Below are positions 22,568 through 34,958 of a stretch of DNA of 64,000 nt, piece by piece. Positions within the stretch are counted from its first letter, which is position 1. Each line of letters begins with the position of its first letter. The stretch covers positions 1,736,001-1,800,000 of the forward strand of contig JAPXFQ010000483.1 in NCBI GenBank assembly GCA_028564705.1. Reading direction: 5' to 3'. Origin of the DNA: Apricaphanius iberus. Its lineage: Eukaryota; Chordata; Actinopteri; Cyprinodontiformes; Aphaniidae. The notes beneath the pieces were generated by a model. It made no database searches, was not told the origin of the DNA, and saw only the letters and a program-made list of their open reading frames with translations. The position numbers and the translations under genes were made by a program.

Positions 22568-24080
22568 AAGTGCTTTGGGCTCGATTCCCACCAGGTCTTT
22601 AAAGCAATTTTATGGTTCTTTTAAAGACTAGATTTTATACATTAAGAATTGCTCCCTTCAGACGGGGTTTTTTCCTGCCGCCTTTAAAGTAGTGAGGCCC
22701 CTACTGAAGAAGACAAATTTAGATTTTAATGATTTAAACAATTACCGACCAGTATCTAACTAACTATTTTTAAGCAAAGTTTTAGAAAAACTTGATTTTA
22801 TTCAACTCGATGGCCACATCACAGACATGGCTTTTTTAAAGTTTTTAAATGATTTTAGATTAAACTAGGATGCTAAAAAGATGACAGTGTTGGTTCTACT
22901 GGATCTAAGTGCTGCCTTTGATACAGTAGACCACACTATTCTTTAAATTCGTTTAAAACAGATTGGCCTCTCTGGAACTGTTCATAAATGGTTCACATCC
23001 TACCTCACAGACAGGACTTTTATGGTAAGTTTAGATACCTTTTCCTCTAAGGTCCATAAGATCACATGTGGTGTGCCCCAGGGTTCAGTTTTAGGCCCAG
23101 TGCTTTTTAACCTGTATATGCTCCCTCTTGGCCATGTTATCAGAAGACATGGAGTTAACTTTCACAGTTATGCTGATGATACACAGTTGTACATCTCCAT
23201 GTCTCCTGATGACACATGGCCAATGGATGCACTTTTTAACTGCATTTTAGACATCAAATCCTGGATGGAAGAAAACTCTCTCCAGCTCAACAGGGACAAA
23301 AGTGAGGTTTTAGTTATCAGTCCTGAGGCTCAGAGAGGGAAACTTTTACCAAAACTACAATTACTGTCTTTTAATCCATCTCTACAAGTGAAGAACCTGG
23401 GTGTGATTTTAGACTCTGAGCTGACTTTTATCCCTCACATTAAAAACATCACAAAAATAGGTTTTTATCACCTAAAGAACATTGCCAGAGTCTGCCCCAT
23501 TCTCTCTCGGGCCAATACGGAGACGCTAATGCATGCTTTTATCACCAGTAGACTTGATTACTGTAACGCCCTGCTTTCTGGTCTTCCCAGAAAGACTACA
23601 TCAAGTTTACAGCTTTTACAGAATTCAGCAGCTCGTGTCCTGATGGAGACCAGGAGGCGGGAGCACATTACACCTGTCTTAGAATCACTGCATTGGCTCC
23701 CCGTATGTTTTAGGATCGATTATAAGGTTCTTTTAATGGTATTTAAATGTCTCAATGGGATTGGACCTTCTTATCTTTCAGAAATGCTTTCACTGTATGA
23801 ACCTTTGCGGTCTCTGCACTCCGCTGGCAGCCGTCTCCTTGTCATCCCCAAAGTCAGGAGGCGCAGTCATGGAGAGGTGTCTTTCCATTATTATGGCCCT
23901 CACCTCTGGACCAGGCTGCCAGAGGACTCACCTTTTTAGCCGAGCTTTTAACTGATTATTATTTATTAATATCTGTTTAATTGCTCTGCATATTATAATT
24001 AATTGAATTTTTAGTTTAGCTTTTAGCTGACTATCTATTAATTAATGTTTATCTGCTTTGTATTTATAGTGTTAATGTCG
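22568..24080 (+). mobile_element. L2-type LINE, right part, with reverse transcriptase
   Basis: This continues the LINE begun at 16630. It includes a DLSAAFDTVDH block near 22905 and then a 305-residue open frame (23022-23939) with [16 protein letters not shown], the catalytic [11 protein letters not shown] and a C-terminal region (RLDYCNALLSGLP, HITPVLESLHWLPV) typical of L2/CR1-group LINEs. A stop at 22946-22948 interrupts the frame upstream. Removing the LTR element and one target duplication restores an uninterrupted frame over the junction. The 3' end is uncertain. Confidence 0.85.
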
Positions 24081-24380
24081 ATCAAATATGGATTTTTTTA
24101 TACACGTATTGATCACATGATTTGTTTTTATCTTCTGTTTTTATTAGGTTATGTATGTCTAACTCTGAGGTCCATACCTATCAGACAAGACAACTAAAAA
24201 TCCATGTTCCCCTTTCTCATACAAAATAGGACAATTCAATATAAAATATAGAGGTTCAATTCTACGAAATTCTATACCGATCTCGGTGAGAAAAAGTCCA
24301 TCCTTACAAATGTCCAAATTTAGATGAAAAAGTTTCTTATTAAACCAGGAAGTCTTTAAGGATTATAACTGATGGGCAAA

Positions 24381-24382
<2 letters not shown>
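24081..24382. other. Unrecognised sequence before a (TA)n tract
   Basis: No coding or defined repeat signal. Confidence 0.4.

Positions 24383-24415
<33 letters not shown>
24383..24415. repeat. (TA)n microsatellite at a LINE 3' end
   Basis: A pure TA tract directly adjoining the antisense LINE tail. It is probably the element's own terminal repeat. Confidence 0.8.
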
Positions 24416-24418
<3 letters not shown>

Positions 24419-25443
24419 CAAACTTTATTTATAAACCACTTTTCAAACACAGTTTCTCAAAGTGCTTTGCAGATTTAAAACCCCCCACAACCCCCCCTTC
24501 AAAAATACAATCATCAACACAACTACACCCCCCTCCCAACCCATCAGGCATACACACAGACACTTAAAAGCTACAAAAAGAATGGACTGAGTACAGATGA
24601 GTCAGGAGCCAGCAGCAGAAGCCAAGGCACCGACCCAGGGCGCCCAGAGGACGGAGGGCTGGTACCCCCACCTCCACCCAGTCAGCCACAGCTGACCACC
24701 GCCCCCGATGCAGGGAGCCCCCAGAGAAGAAACACCGGCAAGAAAGATTAAAATAAGTTAAAATACAAAGTTTATAAAACATAAAGTGTATAAAGTATAT
24801 ATACACAATATATAAACAATAAGTTTAAAACAATGATAAGATAGATCAAGATAAAAATGCAAAGCAGATTAATAAATAAACAGTTAAAAGCTAAACAAAA
24901 AATTAAATAAGGTAAAACATTCTGAGCAGTTAAACATATATTAATAAATAATAATCAGTTAAAAGCTCGGTTAAAAATATGAGTCTGAGCCTGCTCTTAA
25001 AAACATGAACTTTCTCTGCGGCCCTGAGGTCCTCCGGCAGCCTGTTCCAGAGATGAGGGGCATAATAATTGAAGGACGCCTCACCATGAGTCTGTGTCCT
25101 GACTTTGGGAATGACAAGGAGACGGCTGCTAGAGGAGCGCAGAGACCGCGAGTGTTCATACGGTAAAAACATTTCTGACAGATGAGAATGCCCAAGACCA
25201 TTAAGATACTTAAAAACCATTAAAAGAACCTTAAAATCAATCCTAAAACATACGGGGAGCCAATGCAGTGATTTTAAGACAGTTGTAATGTGCTCCCGCC
25301 TCCTGGTCTTCGTCAGGACACGAGCTGCTAAATTCTGTAAAAGCTGTAGGCTTGAGGTAGTCTTTTTGGGAAGACCACAAAGCAGGGCATTACAGTAATC
25401 AATTCTCCTGGTGATAAAAGCATGCAATAACGTCTCCGTATTG
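24416..25443 (-). mobile_element. Antisense L2-type LINE, 3' part
   Basis: The minus strand encodes the same C-terminal block as the sense copy (RRIDYCNALLCGLPKKTTSS, HITTVLKSLHWLPV, then PHLWNRLPEDLRAAEKVHVF) and ends in a 3' UTR and (TA)n. It is 5'-truncated at about 25443, where the match to the sense copy stops inside the sequence caatacggag. Confidence 0.85.
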
Positions 25444-27793
25444 ACGAACAGTATATAAAAAAGTAGAGCTTTGATGTTTAGTATGTGTTTTACTTTTGCT
25501 ATTACTGAAATGCTTCTAGAAATTTTTGTAGATATTTAATATGAGATTTCCATTAATTCTGTCATCTATCATAACACCAAGGAATTTTATTTCATGCACC
25601 CGTTCTATAACAACACCCTCTATCTGAATTTCTTCCTGAGGATCAGAATTACTGTTGCCTAATATCAGTATTTTGCTTTTACTCAGATTTAAAGATAATT
25701 TATTTTGTTTAAACCAGTTATTGACACTTTTGAGTTCCAGGTTAACCATCCTACACAGTTGTTTTACGTCGTCTCCTGAGGCAAAAATATTTGTATTGTC
25801 AAACAAGATAAATCTAAGAATTTGAGAAGTTTTACAAATGTCATTAATATATATATTAAACAATTTTGGCACCAGAATGGAACCTTGAGGTAAATCACAT
25901 ACATTTGTCGACAACTCCACTGATGATCACCACATTGTTCTCTGTTTTTTAAGTAACTGGTAACCCACTTTAGAGATATTCCCCTAATTCCATAATGTTC
26001 TAGCTTATAAATTAATATATCGTAGTTTATCGTATCAAATGCTTTACTCAGGTCAATAAATAACCCTATTGCATATTTCTTGCTATCTACAGCATTAGTT
26101 ATTTCTTCGACTATATCAAAAAGCGCGTGTGAAGTTGAGTGATTATTCCTAAATCCAAACTGATTGTCAGAGAGTAAATTACACCTTTCGATAAAGCTTC
26201 TAAGTCTAGAATTGAAAACCTTTTCTAAGATTTTTGAAAAATTGCGATAAAAGGGAAACAGGTCTGTAGTTTGTAAAGAGATGTTTATCTCCTGCTTTGA
26301 ATAGAGGAATCACTTTTGCTACATTCATACCATTGTGATATTGTCCAGTTTGCAAGGATAAATTACAGATGTATGTTAATGGCTTAGAGATACTTTCAAT
26401 AACAGTTTTTAAGGTTTTTTTCATATCCATGTCATGGTAATCTGTCGAGGTTTTATTTGTACACCCTTTAACAATGTCCAGTATCTCCTTTTTCTCCACA
26501 GGATTGAGAGACAAGGACATAGGATTTGTGTCTATCAGTTCACAATTATAGTTATTAACGTTTACAATTTTTGCTGCAAGGTTCGGTCCGACGTCTCAAA
26601 AAAAATGTATTAAATGTATCAACTACTTCATTCATATTAACTTTAATATTTTGGATAGTTAAACGTTCTTGGTTTCTTTCTAATTATACTATTTAAGATA
26701 TTCCATAAACCTTTAATGTTATTCTTATTGCTATCTAGAATCTTATTATAATAATCCTGTTTACATTTTCTAATAATGCCTGTCAGTTTATTTTTATATT
26801 GCTTATATTTATCCTCACCTTTTTTTGTTCTGTTATTTATAAAGTTTTTGCAAAGATGATTTTTTTTATTGCATGAATTTTGCAAACGGTTAGACATCCA
26901 TGGGTTTTCATTACACTTTCTGTTTTTACAATATTTCTTCATTGGACAATTTTTGTCGTATACTTTTTGAAATACTCGCATAAACTCATCATATGCCTTA
27001 TTAGTGTCATTCTCTCTGTATTCATTACTCCAGTCTTGTGCTAATTGCTCCTTTTTAAATCCATCAATATTTTTTTCTGTTTTTACCCTTCTAAACCAAC
27101 ATTTATTTTCCTCCTCATTTTTTAAATATCCATTTTTGTACAATACAAAACCTGGAAGGTGATCACTAATATCATTTATCATTAATCCACTGACTGTATA
27201 ATTTTCTATTTCATTTGAAAAAATGTTATCAATGAAGGTAGCACTATGGGATGTAATTCTACCTGGTTTAGTTATTAGGGGAAACAGACCTATACTAAAT
27301 AAAGTATTTATAAATTTGTCAGTCTTAATATGTTTGTATGGGTTTCATAGATCGATGTTAAGGTCTCCCCCCACAAACATGACTTTCTGGTTGGAACCTG
27401 AAAAGTGCTCCTCCATCCAATTAGAAAAAAAACATCTATATCAGAGCCAAGTGTTCTATAAATACAACTTACAATAATATTTTTCCTTTTTTTGCCGTGC
27501 AATTTCTACAGTGCGGCATTTAAGTATTTCATCCACTACCATGGTCTTATTTTCCATCACTTTGTAACTATAGTTGGAATCTACAAACAGTGCCACGCCT
27601 CCACCATGCTTGTTTCTTCTGTTCATACTTATAAATTCATAACCTTCAATAAAAAAATCAATTCCTCTGTCATTGTTAATCAATGTTTCTGTGATTAAAA
27701 TGACATTGAATGGTTTTGAGAACTGTTTTAAGAAGCTTTTGATGTGGTCCAAGTTTGCATAGAGGCTTCGACTATTGATGTGGTTTACAGTGA
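25444..27793 (-). mobile_element. Antisense CR1/Jockey-type LINE with endonuclease and reverse transcriptase
   Basis: Read on the minus strand, it starts with an APE-type endonuclease (VILITETLIN, then NKHGGGVALFVDS, IIVSCIYRTLGS, ISDHLPGFVLY). A linker and RT fragments follow (NYRPVSLLSQF, AFDTIN-like, LPQGSILVPKLFNIYINDI, and a degenerated F-DN-D catalytic box near 25800). Multiple frameshifts and stops are present. The 3' end is cut at about 25444. Clade assignment beyond the CR1/Jockey group is not certain. Confidence 0.78.
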
Positions 27794-27799
27794 ATGCCT

Positions 27800-28373
27800 A
27801 AACGTTCTTAAGTTTACTATTGTAAAGATCCTCTCTATAATATCAGAAACCTGTTTAATATGGGATTTAAATGTCATGTCTTGGTCAAAAATTACTCCAA
27901 GGTTGTTTACATTATTACCTGAGGCCAAATTAATGCCGTCCAGATGAAGGGATTGATTTAGCAGTTTCCTTTTTAAAGGTTCTGGTCCAAAGACAACAAC
28001 TTCTGTCTTGTCTGAATTTTAAAGTAGAAAATTCAGAGTCATTCAGGTTTTAATGTCTTCCAGACATGCTTGTAATCTACATAACTTATTGGTTTCATCA
28101 GGTTTTATGGATAAATATAATTGTGTATCATCAGCATAACTGTGAAATTCATTCCAAGTTGTCTAATTATTTTACCAATTGGAAGCATATATATTGTAAA
28201 GAGAATCGGTCCGAGCACAGAACCCTGTGGTACTCCACAGAAATAAGGAAGATTTATCATTGACATGAACAAACTGGAATCTGTCAGACAGTTATGATTT
28301 AAACTAACCTAGTGCTGTTCCACTGATCCCTACATGTTCAAGCCTTTCTAAGAGAATATTATGATCGACTGTC
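27800..28373 (-). mobile_element. Antisense L2-type LINE reverse-transcriptase fragment
   Basis: The minus strand shows TVDHNILLERLEHVGIS, then a [20 protein letters not shown] block and NLGVIFDQDMTFKSHI. This is a third L2-like copy, truncated at both ends and abutting other LINEs without spacer. Confidence 0.75.
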
Positions 28374-28905
28374 ATGTCAGTCTGTCGTGATGAAGAGAGA
28401 GCTGAGTCAGAAGGCAAAGCTCTCAATTTACCGGTCGATCTACGTTCCTACCCTCTTCTATAGTCACAAACTTTGGGTGGTGACCGAAAAAGAGATCACG
28501 GATACAAGTGGCTGAAACGAGTTTTCTCTACAGGGTGTCTGGGCTCCACCTTAGAGATAAGGGGGAGAAGCTGAACCATCTGGAGGGGACTCAGAGTAGA
28601 GTCACTCCATATTGAGAGGAGCCAGTTGAGGTGGCTTGGGCATCTGGTAAGGATACCTACTTGATGCCTCGCTGGTGAGGTGTTCCGGGGATGTCCCACT
28701 GGGAGGAGGCCCAGGGGAAGACCTAGGACTCACTGGAGGGATTATGTCTCTTGGCTGTCCTGGGAACGCCTTGGGATTCTTCCTGAGGAGCTGGCCCAAG
28801 TGGCCGGGGAGAGGGAAGTCTGGGGATTTCTGCTTAAGTGGCTGCGCCCACGACCCAACCCTGGATGAAGCGGAAGAATATGGATCGGTGGATGGATTAG
28901 AATAT
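28374..28905 (+). mobile_element. RTE-type (Rex3-like) LINE 3' end
   Basis: The translation shows VMKRELSQKAKLSIYRSIYV and, in other frames, SQLRWLGHLVRIPT, CPTGRRPRGRPRTHWRDYVS and WERLGILPEEL. This C-terminal block is abundant in fish RTE-type elements. It ends in ggatcggtggatggat, resembling the GATG-type tail of Rex3. It is heavily frameshifted. The Rex3 label is tentative. Confidence 0.7.
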
Positions 28906-30432
28906 TTATCAATTAAATCAAGTCTTTAAAATGTAAAGTTACATTAATATAGTATTCAAATTTACATGTGTATTTTATTTATTTTATTTTTTACCAGTTT
29001 ATCCTAAACTATAAAGTACTAAAAAGCTTTTTTTCACACTTTTAGACAGGACAGTATGATGAATTTATGACTCCATCTAAGACCAGAAGTTATTTATTTG
29101 TAATTATTAATAGCTTGGTGTCAGGTGCGACATTGAGGGGAAAAAAGCTTCTGGTAGCAAGTAAAAATTACATACACTAATGTTCTTCAAAATGGTAAAA
29201 GTAATATAGTTATATTAAATAAATAGTTAGATAAATAGTACTACATTTGAAAAAATAAAACCTACATTCCATTGGATGATTTAACAATTAAAATAAAAAT
29301 ATAAACTGCAGCTACTGCAAACAATGTAATAACTTGTGTGGTGAGGGAGAGAACGGCAGCGGAATACCAGCCCCACAGTGTGACTGTTACCTGGATCGTC
29401 CAATCATTTGATCAAGCTGAAATAAGCCTTCACAGTTAGCCTGCTACTGAGCAGGTTCATCCAAGAGCATAAGTTGCCATGGTGAATGAGCGGGACTTGA
29501 AGTCAGCCTTGTTCGTGGAACCGAATCTGACGAAATTGAGCGAGGATTGTCAAAGTAAGCCAGGCTTCTGGAGTTAGCTCTCTTTTTGCAATATCCCCCA
29601 GGTCCTGTTCTGTCAGTTTCAGGGACATGTTCAGTAGCCTACTGTGGCAGTCAGTAGCAACATTTCTGTTTAAATTGTGTCGTTATTTATTTATTTATTT
29701 AGTAGAGTAGAAGATAACTCTTTTTCCTCTAGCCCTGCATTTTGTTCATTTACTGCTCTTTCTGAATTATGTACATATGTAGGTATATGTGTGACATCAC
29801 ATAATAATTTAGAAAAGACTAAATTTAATCTTTGGAAAATAATATTGTGTATTTGTGTTTGTGTTAAACTAAATGTTAAATCACATAAAATAATTTTATT
29901 TATTTCACTTTTGCTTTCAAAAATTCAACCTGTATACCATTTGTCATCCACAAGGGTGTGCTGCAGTACCTTCCGTACCCTTCCTTCCCACTGCTTGGCC
30001 AGTGCACAAATTTCCGAGGTGTAGCCGTCTAGGGGCAAGGTACCACCTTCTGTGGATTATGATTAGGTACTGGCGCTAAGACTTATATTTAAGAAATAAA
30101 TCACATTTGGTTAGGCTCTGCGCCTTGACTATTAGGTTTAGAAAATGAGTCAGGTTAATCCAATATAATGCAGGACATCCATCTGTCACTCACGGCCTCC
30201 GATTGGCAGTGAGTGACAGGCGGATGCTTGTTAATAACTTTCTTACATCCAATGGATCCACCCAGTTAAAGATGTTACATATGATCACCCCACAATAGGT
30301 TTATTTCACCTGGGATGGAGGTCTAGTGGCTTTAGAATCTTGATCTTATTTACATTATGGTCTATTTTTTGCACTTTTGTTTTGTGATTTTTAGTACTAA
30401 TGTCAATAAGCCATTAGGCCAGTAAGAGTGGT
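28906..30432. other. Intergenic, no gene recognised
   Basis: AT-rich. The part around 29340-29640 has higher complexity and resembles a decayed fish MITE or retroelement, but no ends could be defined. Confidence 0.4.
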
Positions 30433-30689
30433 TTTATTAATTAATTTATTTTATTTACTTAAAAGGGACAATGCATACGTATACATGAACATATAAATAT
30501 AAATATGCCTGAAGGCTACTTTATATCCGTCATCCCTGGCAGGTCAGAGAGATAAACAACATAAGAAAATATAGCTTTGCACATTAGACATAAGAAAAAA
30601 ACTGTCAATAACAACACATAGCTCAAAAATGGTTAAAAAAAGCACAATAAAACACAATCATGACATACAATACTAACATTTAAAATAGA

Positions 30690-31033
30690 GCATAACATTA
30701 ATGATCAAAGATCTGGTTCCTCTTGGGCCATTGATTATAGCGTACGGAAATCTATAACCATGGGGAGACCGCTCTCTTGGTAGCATCATAGAGCTGCCCC
30801 GTTTTAAACAGAAATTTAAGACCTACTTATATCAGATGTCATGTAGGACTAAGGGTATTATGCCCCCTTTTTATGATTTTATCTCTTAACCAGCTTTTAT
30901 ACAGCTCTTTATCTGTTTTACTATTTCAGTTTTAGTGTGTTTGTTAGCTATTTTTAAAGTTGATGTTTAGCTTTCTCTATGTGAGAAGGACTTTGGTCAA
31001 GCCTGGTTGTTAGAAATGTGATATGTAATTAAA

Positions 31034-31082
<49 letters not shown>
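30690..31082 (+). mobile_element. Sense retroelement 3' tail ending in (GATT)12
   Basis: A short coding remnant (GDRSLGSIIELPRFK-like) and a 3' UTR lead into a pure GATT microsatellite at 31034-31082. This is the terminal repeat type of L2/CR1-group retroelements in fish. It is inserted in the antisense LINE. Confidence 0.65.
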
Positions 31083-31929
31083 CAGCTGGGATGTTTTTCC
31101 AGATTTCTGTACCTTTGACTGATAATACCTTCTGACCTAATGCTGTGTACTGCAGTCGCCTCTGTTAGAGGCTCCTATTACTCTACCACTAATACTGGAT
31201 TTGGGCACCCAAAGGTGGTGGGGCAATTTAATTTATGACCTTTTAAATTGAACATGCTAGTTTAAATTATCTGAATTTTGCCAAACTTGAAATATTATAT
31301 TTCTGAAGTATGATACAATAATTAAAATATTAATATTTTCTATAAAGTATTTTTAAAGCTTTTCAAAAAATTGGTTCTATTGCTTTTAAGGTTGTCGTGC
31401 TTGTCAGTGACCAGTTTGTTATACAATATTCAATGTGAAAAACAATCATGATGTGGAGAAACATTTTAGCTTTTTTTATGAAAATGATAAACTAATTTTC
31501 CTAAAATTGTGAATATTAAAATTAACATTTTTGATATGTTTTGATATGTTTCTAAAAGGTCAAATAGAGTCCAAGGTAACACCTAGATATTTGAATTTTT
31601 ACAAATTTATGCACCTCTTCTCCTTTCAATAACACATTCAAACAAGACTTTGATGGCAGACATTTGGAAAATATTGTGCAGTTTTTTTAATGGTTTAATA
31701 GGAGACACAACTTGGTCAGCCATTTGCAATGGTGATTTCTGCTCATGTTAACTTCTCTGAGGCTTTTATAACACATTTTGCTCTTGTAAAAAATACAGCA
31801 TCATCTGCATTTAACATGATATTGAGGTCTTTGCAAACATTTTGTAGATCATTAATATATAATGAAAATAAAATAGGTCCTAGTATGGAGCCTTGTTGTA
31901 CTCCAACCTGACAATTGAGATATAGGGAT

Positions 31930-32990
31930 TTGACATAGGGATTTCAAAGCACTTTGCTCTTAGACTGCAGGTCTACTGGTAGTTCCTACGATTTCTAACA
32001 GTAGAATGGGAGGCAGATCTTTTAGTTGTCAGGCTCCTGTCCTGTGGAACCAGCTCCCAGTTTTAGTCTGTGAGGCAGAAACTCTGTTTTTAAGACTAGG
32101 CTTAAAACCTTCCTTTCGGATAAGGCTTATAGTTCGAGTGGCTTAGGTTATCCTTAGCTATCCATGTAGGTATGCTGCTATAGGTTTAGACCAGGAGTCC
32201 CCAACTCCAGGCCTTGAGGGCCAGTATCCTGCAGGTTGTAGTTGGACAAGTTGGACAATTTGAATCAGCTGTGCTGGAGCAGAGACGTGTCTAAAACTGG
32301 TAGGGCACCGGCCCTTGAGGCCTGTAGTAGGGGACCCTTGGTTTAGACTGTTGGAGGACAGGCTGACCACTTTTCTTCACTCTTCTTCTTTTCTCTTCTA
32401 CTATTCAGATGTATGTTTTCTTTTTTTTGCTGTTATTGTGATTGTTAACCCTGTTTTCTCTAAGTGTTTTTTCTCTCCATAGAAGCTCTGCCTGGCCTGG
32501 TATCCTGTTCAGCTACAACGCCCCCTGTTGGATGGGAAGCATTGGTTCGGATGATGGTCCCAGTGATCAAAGATCCTCTATGTCGTGTTGTCAACTTTTT
32601 AATTTCTTTAATATATAAAGTACTATTACATCAGTTCATTTGTTCTTTCTGTGTCTCTTCTCTGTCTTCTCAAAACCCCAGACGGTCGGAGCAGATGACC
32701 GCTTGTACTGAGCCAGGTTCTGGTTCTGCTGGAGGTTTTTTCCTGTTAAAGGGGAGTTTTACCTCTCCACTGTTGCTATATACTTTCTCGGTATGACGGA
32801 TTAATGAGGGATTGTTGTGATTGGAGTCTGCATGTCCCTGGGCACAAGCTCACGTCAATGACTCAACACAATCTGCTGGGATTCCTTACATAGAAAACTG
32901 ATTGGAATGTTTGCATAGTTCTATTGAAATTACTTTTCTTGTAAAATGCCTTCTGTTGTGAATTGGTGCTATATAAATAAACTGAAATGA
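31930..32990 (+). mobile_element. Sense L2/Rex1-type retroelement 3' copy
   Basis: It has a coding remnant (RMGGRSFSCQAPVLWNQLPV) followed by the long 3' UTR of a very common fish retroelement. That UTR includes ggttctgctggaggttttttcctgttaaa near 32715-32750 and ends ctatataaataaactgaaat. The same family occurs in sense at 41735-42170 plus 45081-45335. It is broken by the hAT MITE at 32192-32340. Confidence 0.7.
32192..32340. mobile_element. hAT-type MITE (149 bp)
   Basis: Termini caggagtcccc... and ...ggggacccttg are imperfect inverted repeats, flanked by an exact 8-bp target duplication, gtttagac, at 32184-32191 and 32341-32348. No coding capacity. Inserted in the sense retroelement copy. 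Confidence 0.85.
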
Positions 32991-33739
32991 TTTGGTACTG
33001 CTGACACAGACACAATGGGTTAAGTTTGACAAATATGATTTATCCGAAGGATGGCCCATTCAAATAAATTATATTTTGTTAAGTTAACAATGTTGTTTGG
33101 TATCAAAAGCCCTTTTTGAATTAAGGAAAACTGAACCAACAAGGAGATAACTATCTAAAGAAAATGTAATTTTCTCGATAAAAACATTTATTACGGTTTC
33201 AGTTGAGTGATTTGAATGATATCCACACTGCATAGCATACAGGGGGATGTAACCCATATTTAAATTAATAATTAATTTATTTAGTGATCAATTTTTCGAT
33301 TATTTTATATATAATATGCTGTATGCTAATATGTCTGTAATCCTTATAAAGTCTGCTTTATTAGCAGATTTGAAAACTGAAGTAATTGTGACCACTTTCC
33401 ATGCTGAGAAAACAACTGAATTTCTAATTGATAGATTTATCAAATGTGTTACTGGACATATCATGGAGAATTTGTGTAACTTGATATCTATCTAGACCTT
33501 TTTATTGGTATCAGGATCATTTGAATTGCCTCCTGGTGGCTGGATGTCATTTTAAACAAAAGCTTTATAGAATACTGTTCATTTATTTCTCCTAAATGTT
33601 TTACACTTGGATTCTACTGCACAGTCTTTTTTATAAATAGATGAATTAGAAATAAAAAGGTTGATTTTCTTGCCAACCTGTTGTCTTGGTGATGTTCTTT
33701 GCCTCGCTTTATTACATTCAAATTCAATTGAAATTCAAA

Positions 33740-34440
33740 AATACTTTATTGATCCTAGAGGGAAATTAAGTGTTTTTGTAGCTCTTTACTAATTCATTTT
33801 TCAAGGAGTTGGAGTTGTTGTAAACTATGATGTCTGTGGGGAGAAAGGATTTCCAGTAGCAGTCTGTGTTTCAGCGAAACGGAAGAAACCTACGACTGAA
33901 TGTACTCTGTTACTGTAGGATAGTCTAATGAAGAGGATGCTCAAAGTTGTCCATAATCTTTCTAATTTTATGAAGAATCCTTCTTTGCATCATTATCTCC
34001 AGTTGTTCCACAGTCATCCCCAGAACCAGAACAGAACCAGCCTTCTTTATCAGGTTATTGAGCCTTTTTAAGTCCCTGACTCTGATGCTGCTACCCCAAC
34101 AGATGATGGACGACGAGATGACACTCCACCACTGACTGTAGATGATCTGCAGCATCTTGCTGCAAACCTTGAAGGACCTCAGCTTCCTCAAAAAGTACAG
34201 TCTGCTTTGTCCCTTTTTGTACTCGGCTTCACTGCTAATTCTCCAGTCCAGTCTTTTGTCCCGGTGAACTCCAGGTATCTGTACTCCTCAACCACCTCCA
34301 CTTCTGCTCCCATGATAGAGACTGTCTTTGACTTGTCCCTGTTTCTTCTGAAATCTACATTCATCTCATTTGTTTTGTTCACATTCAAGGTAAGATGATT
34401 CTTTCCACACCACGCCACAAAGCATCTCAACAGCTCTCTG
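33740..34440 (-). mobile_element. Antisense LINE 3' end (CWGSS-type RT C-terminus)
   Basis: The minus strand encodes FVAWCGKNHLTLNVNKTNEM, then VVEEYRYL and SSSIICWGSSIRVRDLKRLN, the C-terminal region of a fish LINE. Its 3' tail reads attttcccttagg-like on the minus strand (plus strand tttattgatcctagagggaa). A second copy lies at 56600-57060. The clade was not assigned. Confidence 0.7.
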
Positions 34441-34871
34441 TATTAAGCTTCCTGATGTAAATATCAATATCTACGTTGTGTGGCACGTTGATTTCTTAAA
34501 GGGTGTATTAATCTTTGCTAAATAGTAGTTTTTTGAAAAACAGATCATCACCACCAGTGTTATAGTCAGCTCTGGGTGTTTTCTTAGCTGTTTGAGCCAT
34601 CTGGAAACAGAACGTTCATCTTCATGAAAATAATCTGTTTTGGGTTTTTTTCCTCTCAGGATAGTTTCTCCACCTCTGATTTATATTCGATTTCTGTTTT
34701 TAATAACTATGTACTTCAATGACGCATCGGTTATAAAGGGTCTACAAACACCAAACCTTTATTTTGAAATTCTCTTGCTGAGGGCTTAGTCGGCTCTGAC
34801 GTGGAGTGGATGCCAGTGACATCATTCTGAAGAAGTGGGGCTCTGCTAAAACCCAAGAGCAGGTTAGAATC

Positions 34872-34931
34872 ATGAGAAGAAGCCGAAAGCAGAGCGCCTT
34901 CTCCCTCTCCTCCATCCTGCGGATCACATAG
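34872..34931 (+). promoter_or_regulatory. plcd3: Upstream ORF in the plcd3 5' leader
   Basis: A 19-codon frame plus stop (MRRSRKQSAFSLSSILRIT) ends 27 nt before the plcd3 ATG. Its ATG has A at -3. If the mRNA starts upstream of 34872, this frame would lower initiation at the main start. It is not known to be conserved. Confidence 0.45.
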
Positions 34932-34958
34932 ACGAAGCGGCCGGAGCTTCTGCGCATC

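Larger units (their letters stand above)
30433..33640 (-). mobile_element. Antisense LINE, broken by two sense-oriented insertions
   Basis: Minus-strand RT motifs occur at about 33640-33060 (HSTETVINVFIEKITFSLDS, RAFDT) and 31930-31540 (GVQQGSILGPILFSLYINDL, ADDAVFF). The probable 3' tail is at about 30475-30433. Sense retroelement pieces at 30690-31082 and 31930-32990 lie inside it. Frameshifts are frequent and the copy is dead. The family is related to, but distinct from, the one at 25444-27793. Confidence 0.65.

Noticed and set aside
22568..23939. 305-codon reverse transcriptase frame as an active LINE
   Set aside because: The element is 5'-truncated, has an upstream stop and is split by the LTR element.
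31034..31082. (GATT)12 array as a possible CRISPR or minisatellite
   Set aside because: A 4-bp microsatellite without spacers, at the 3' end of a retroelement.
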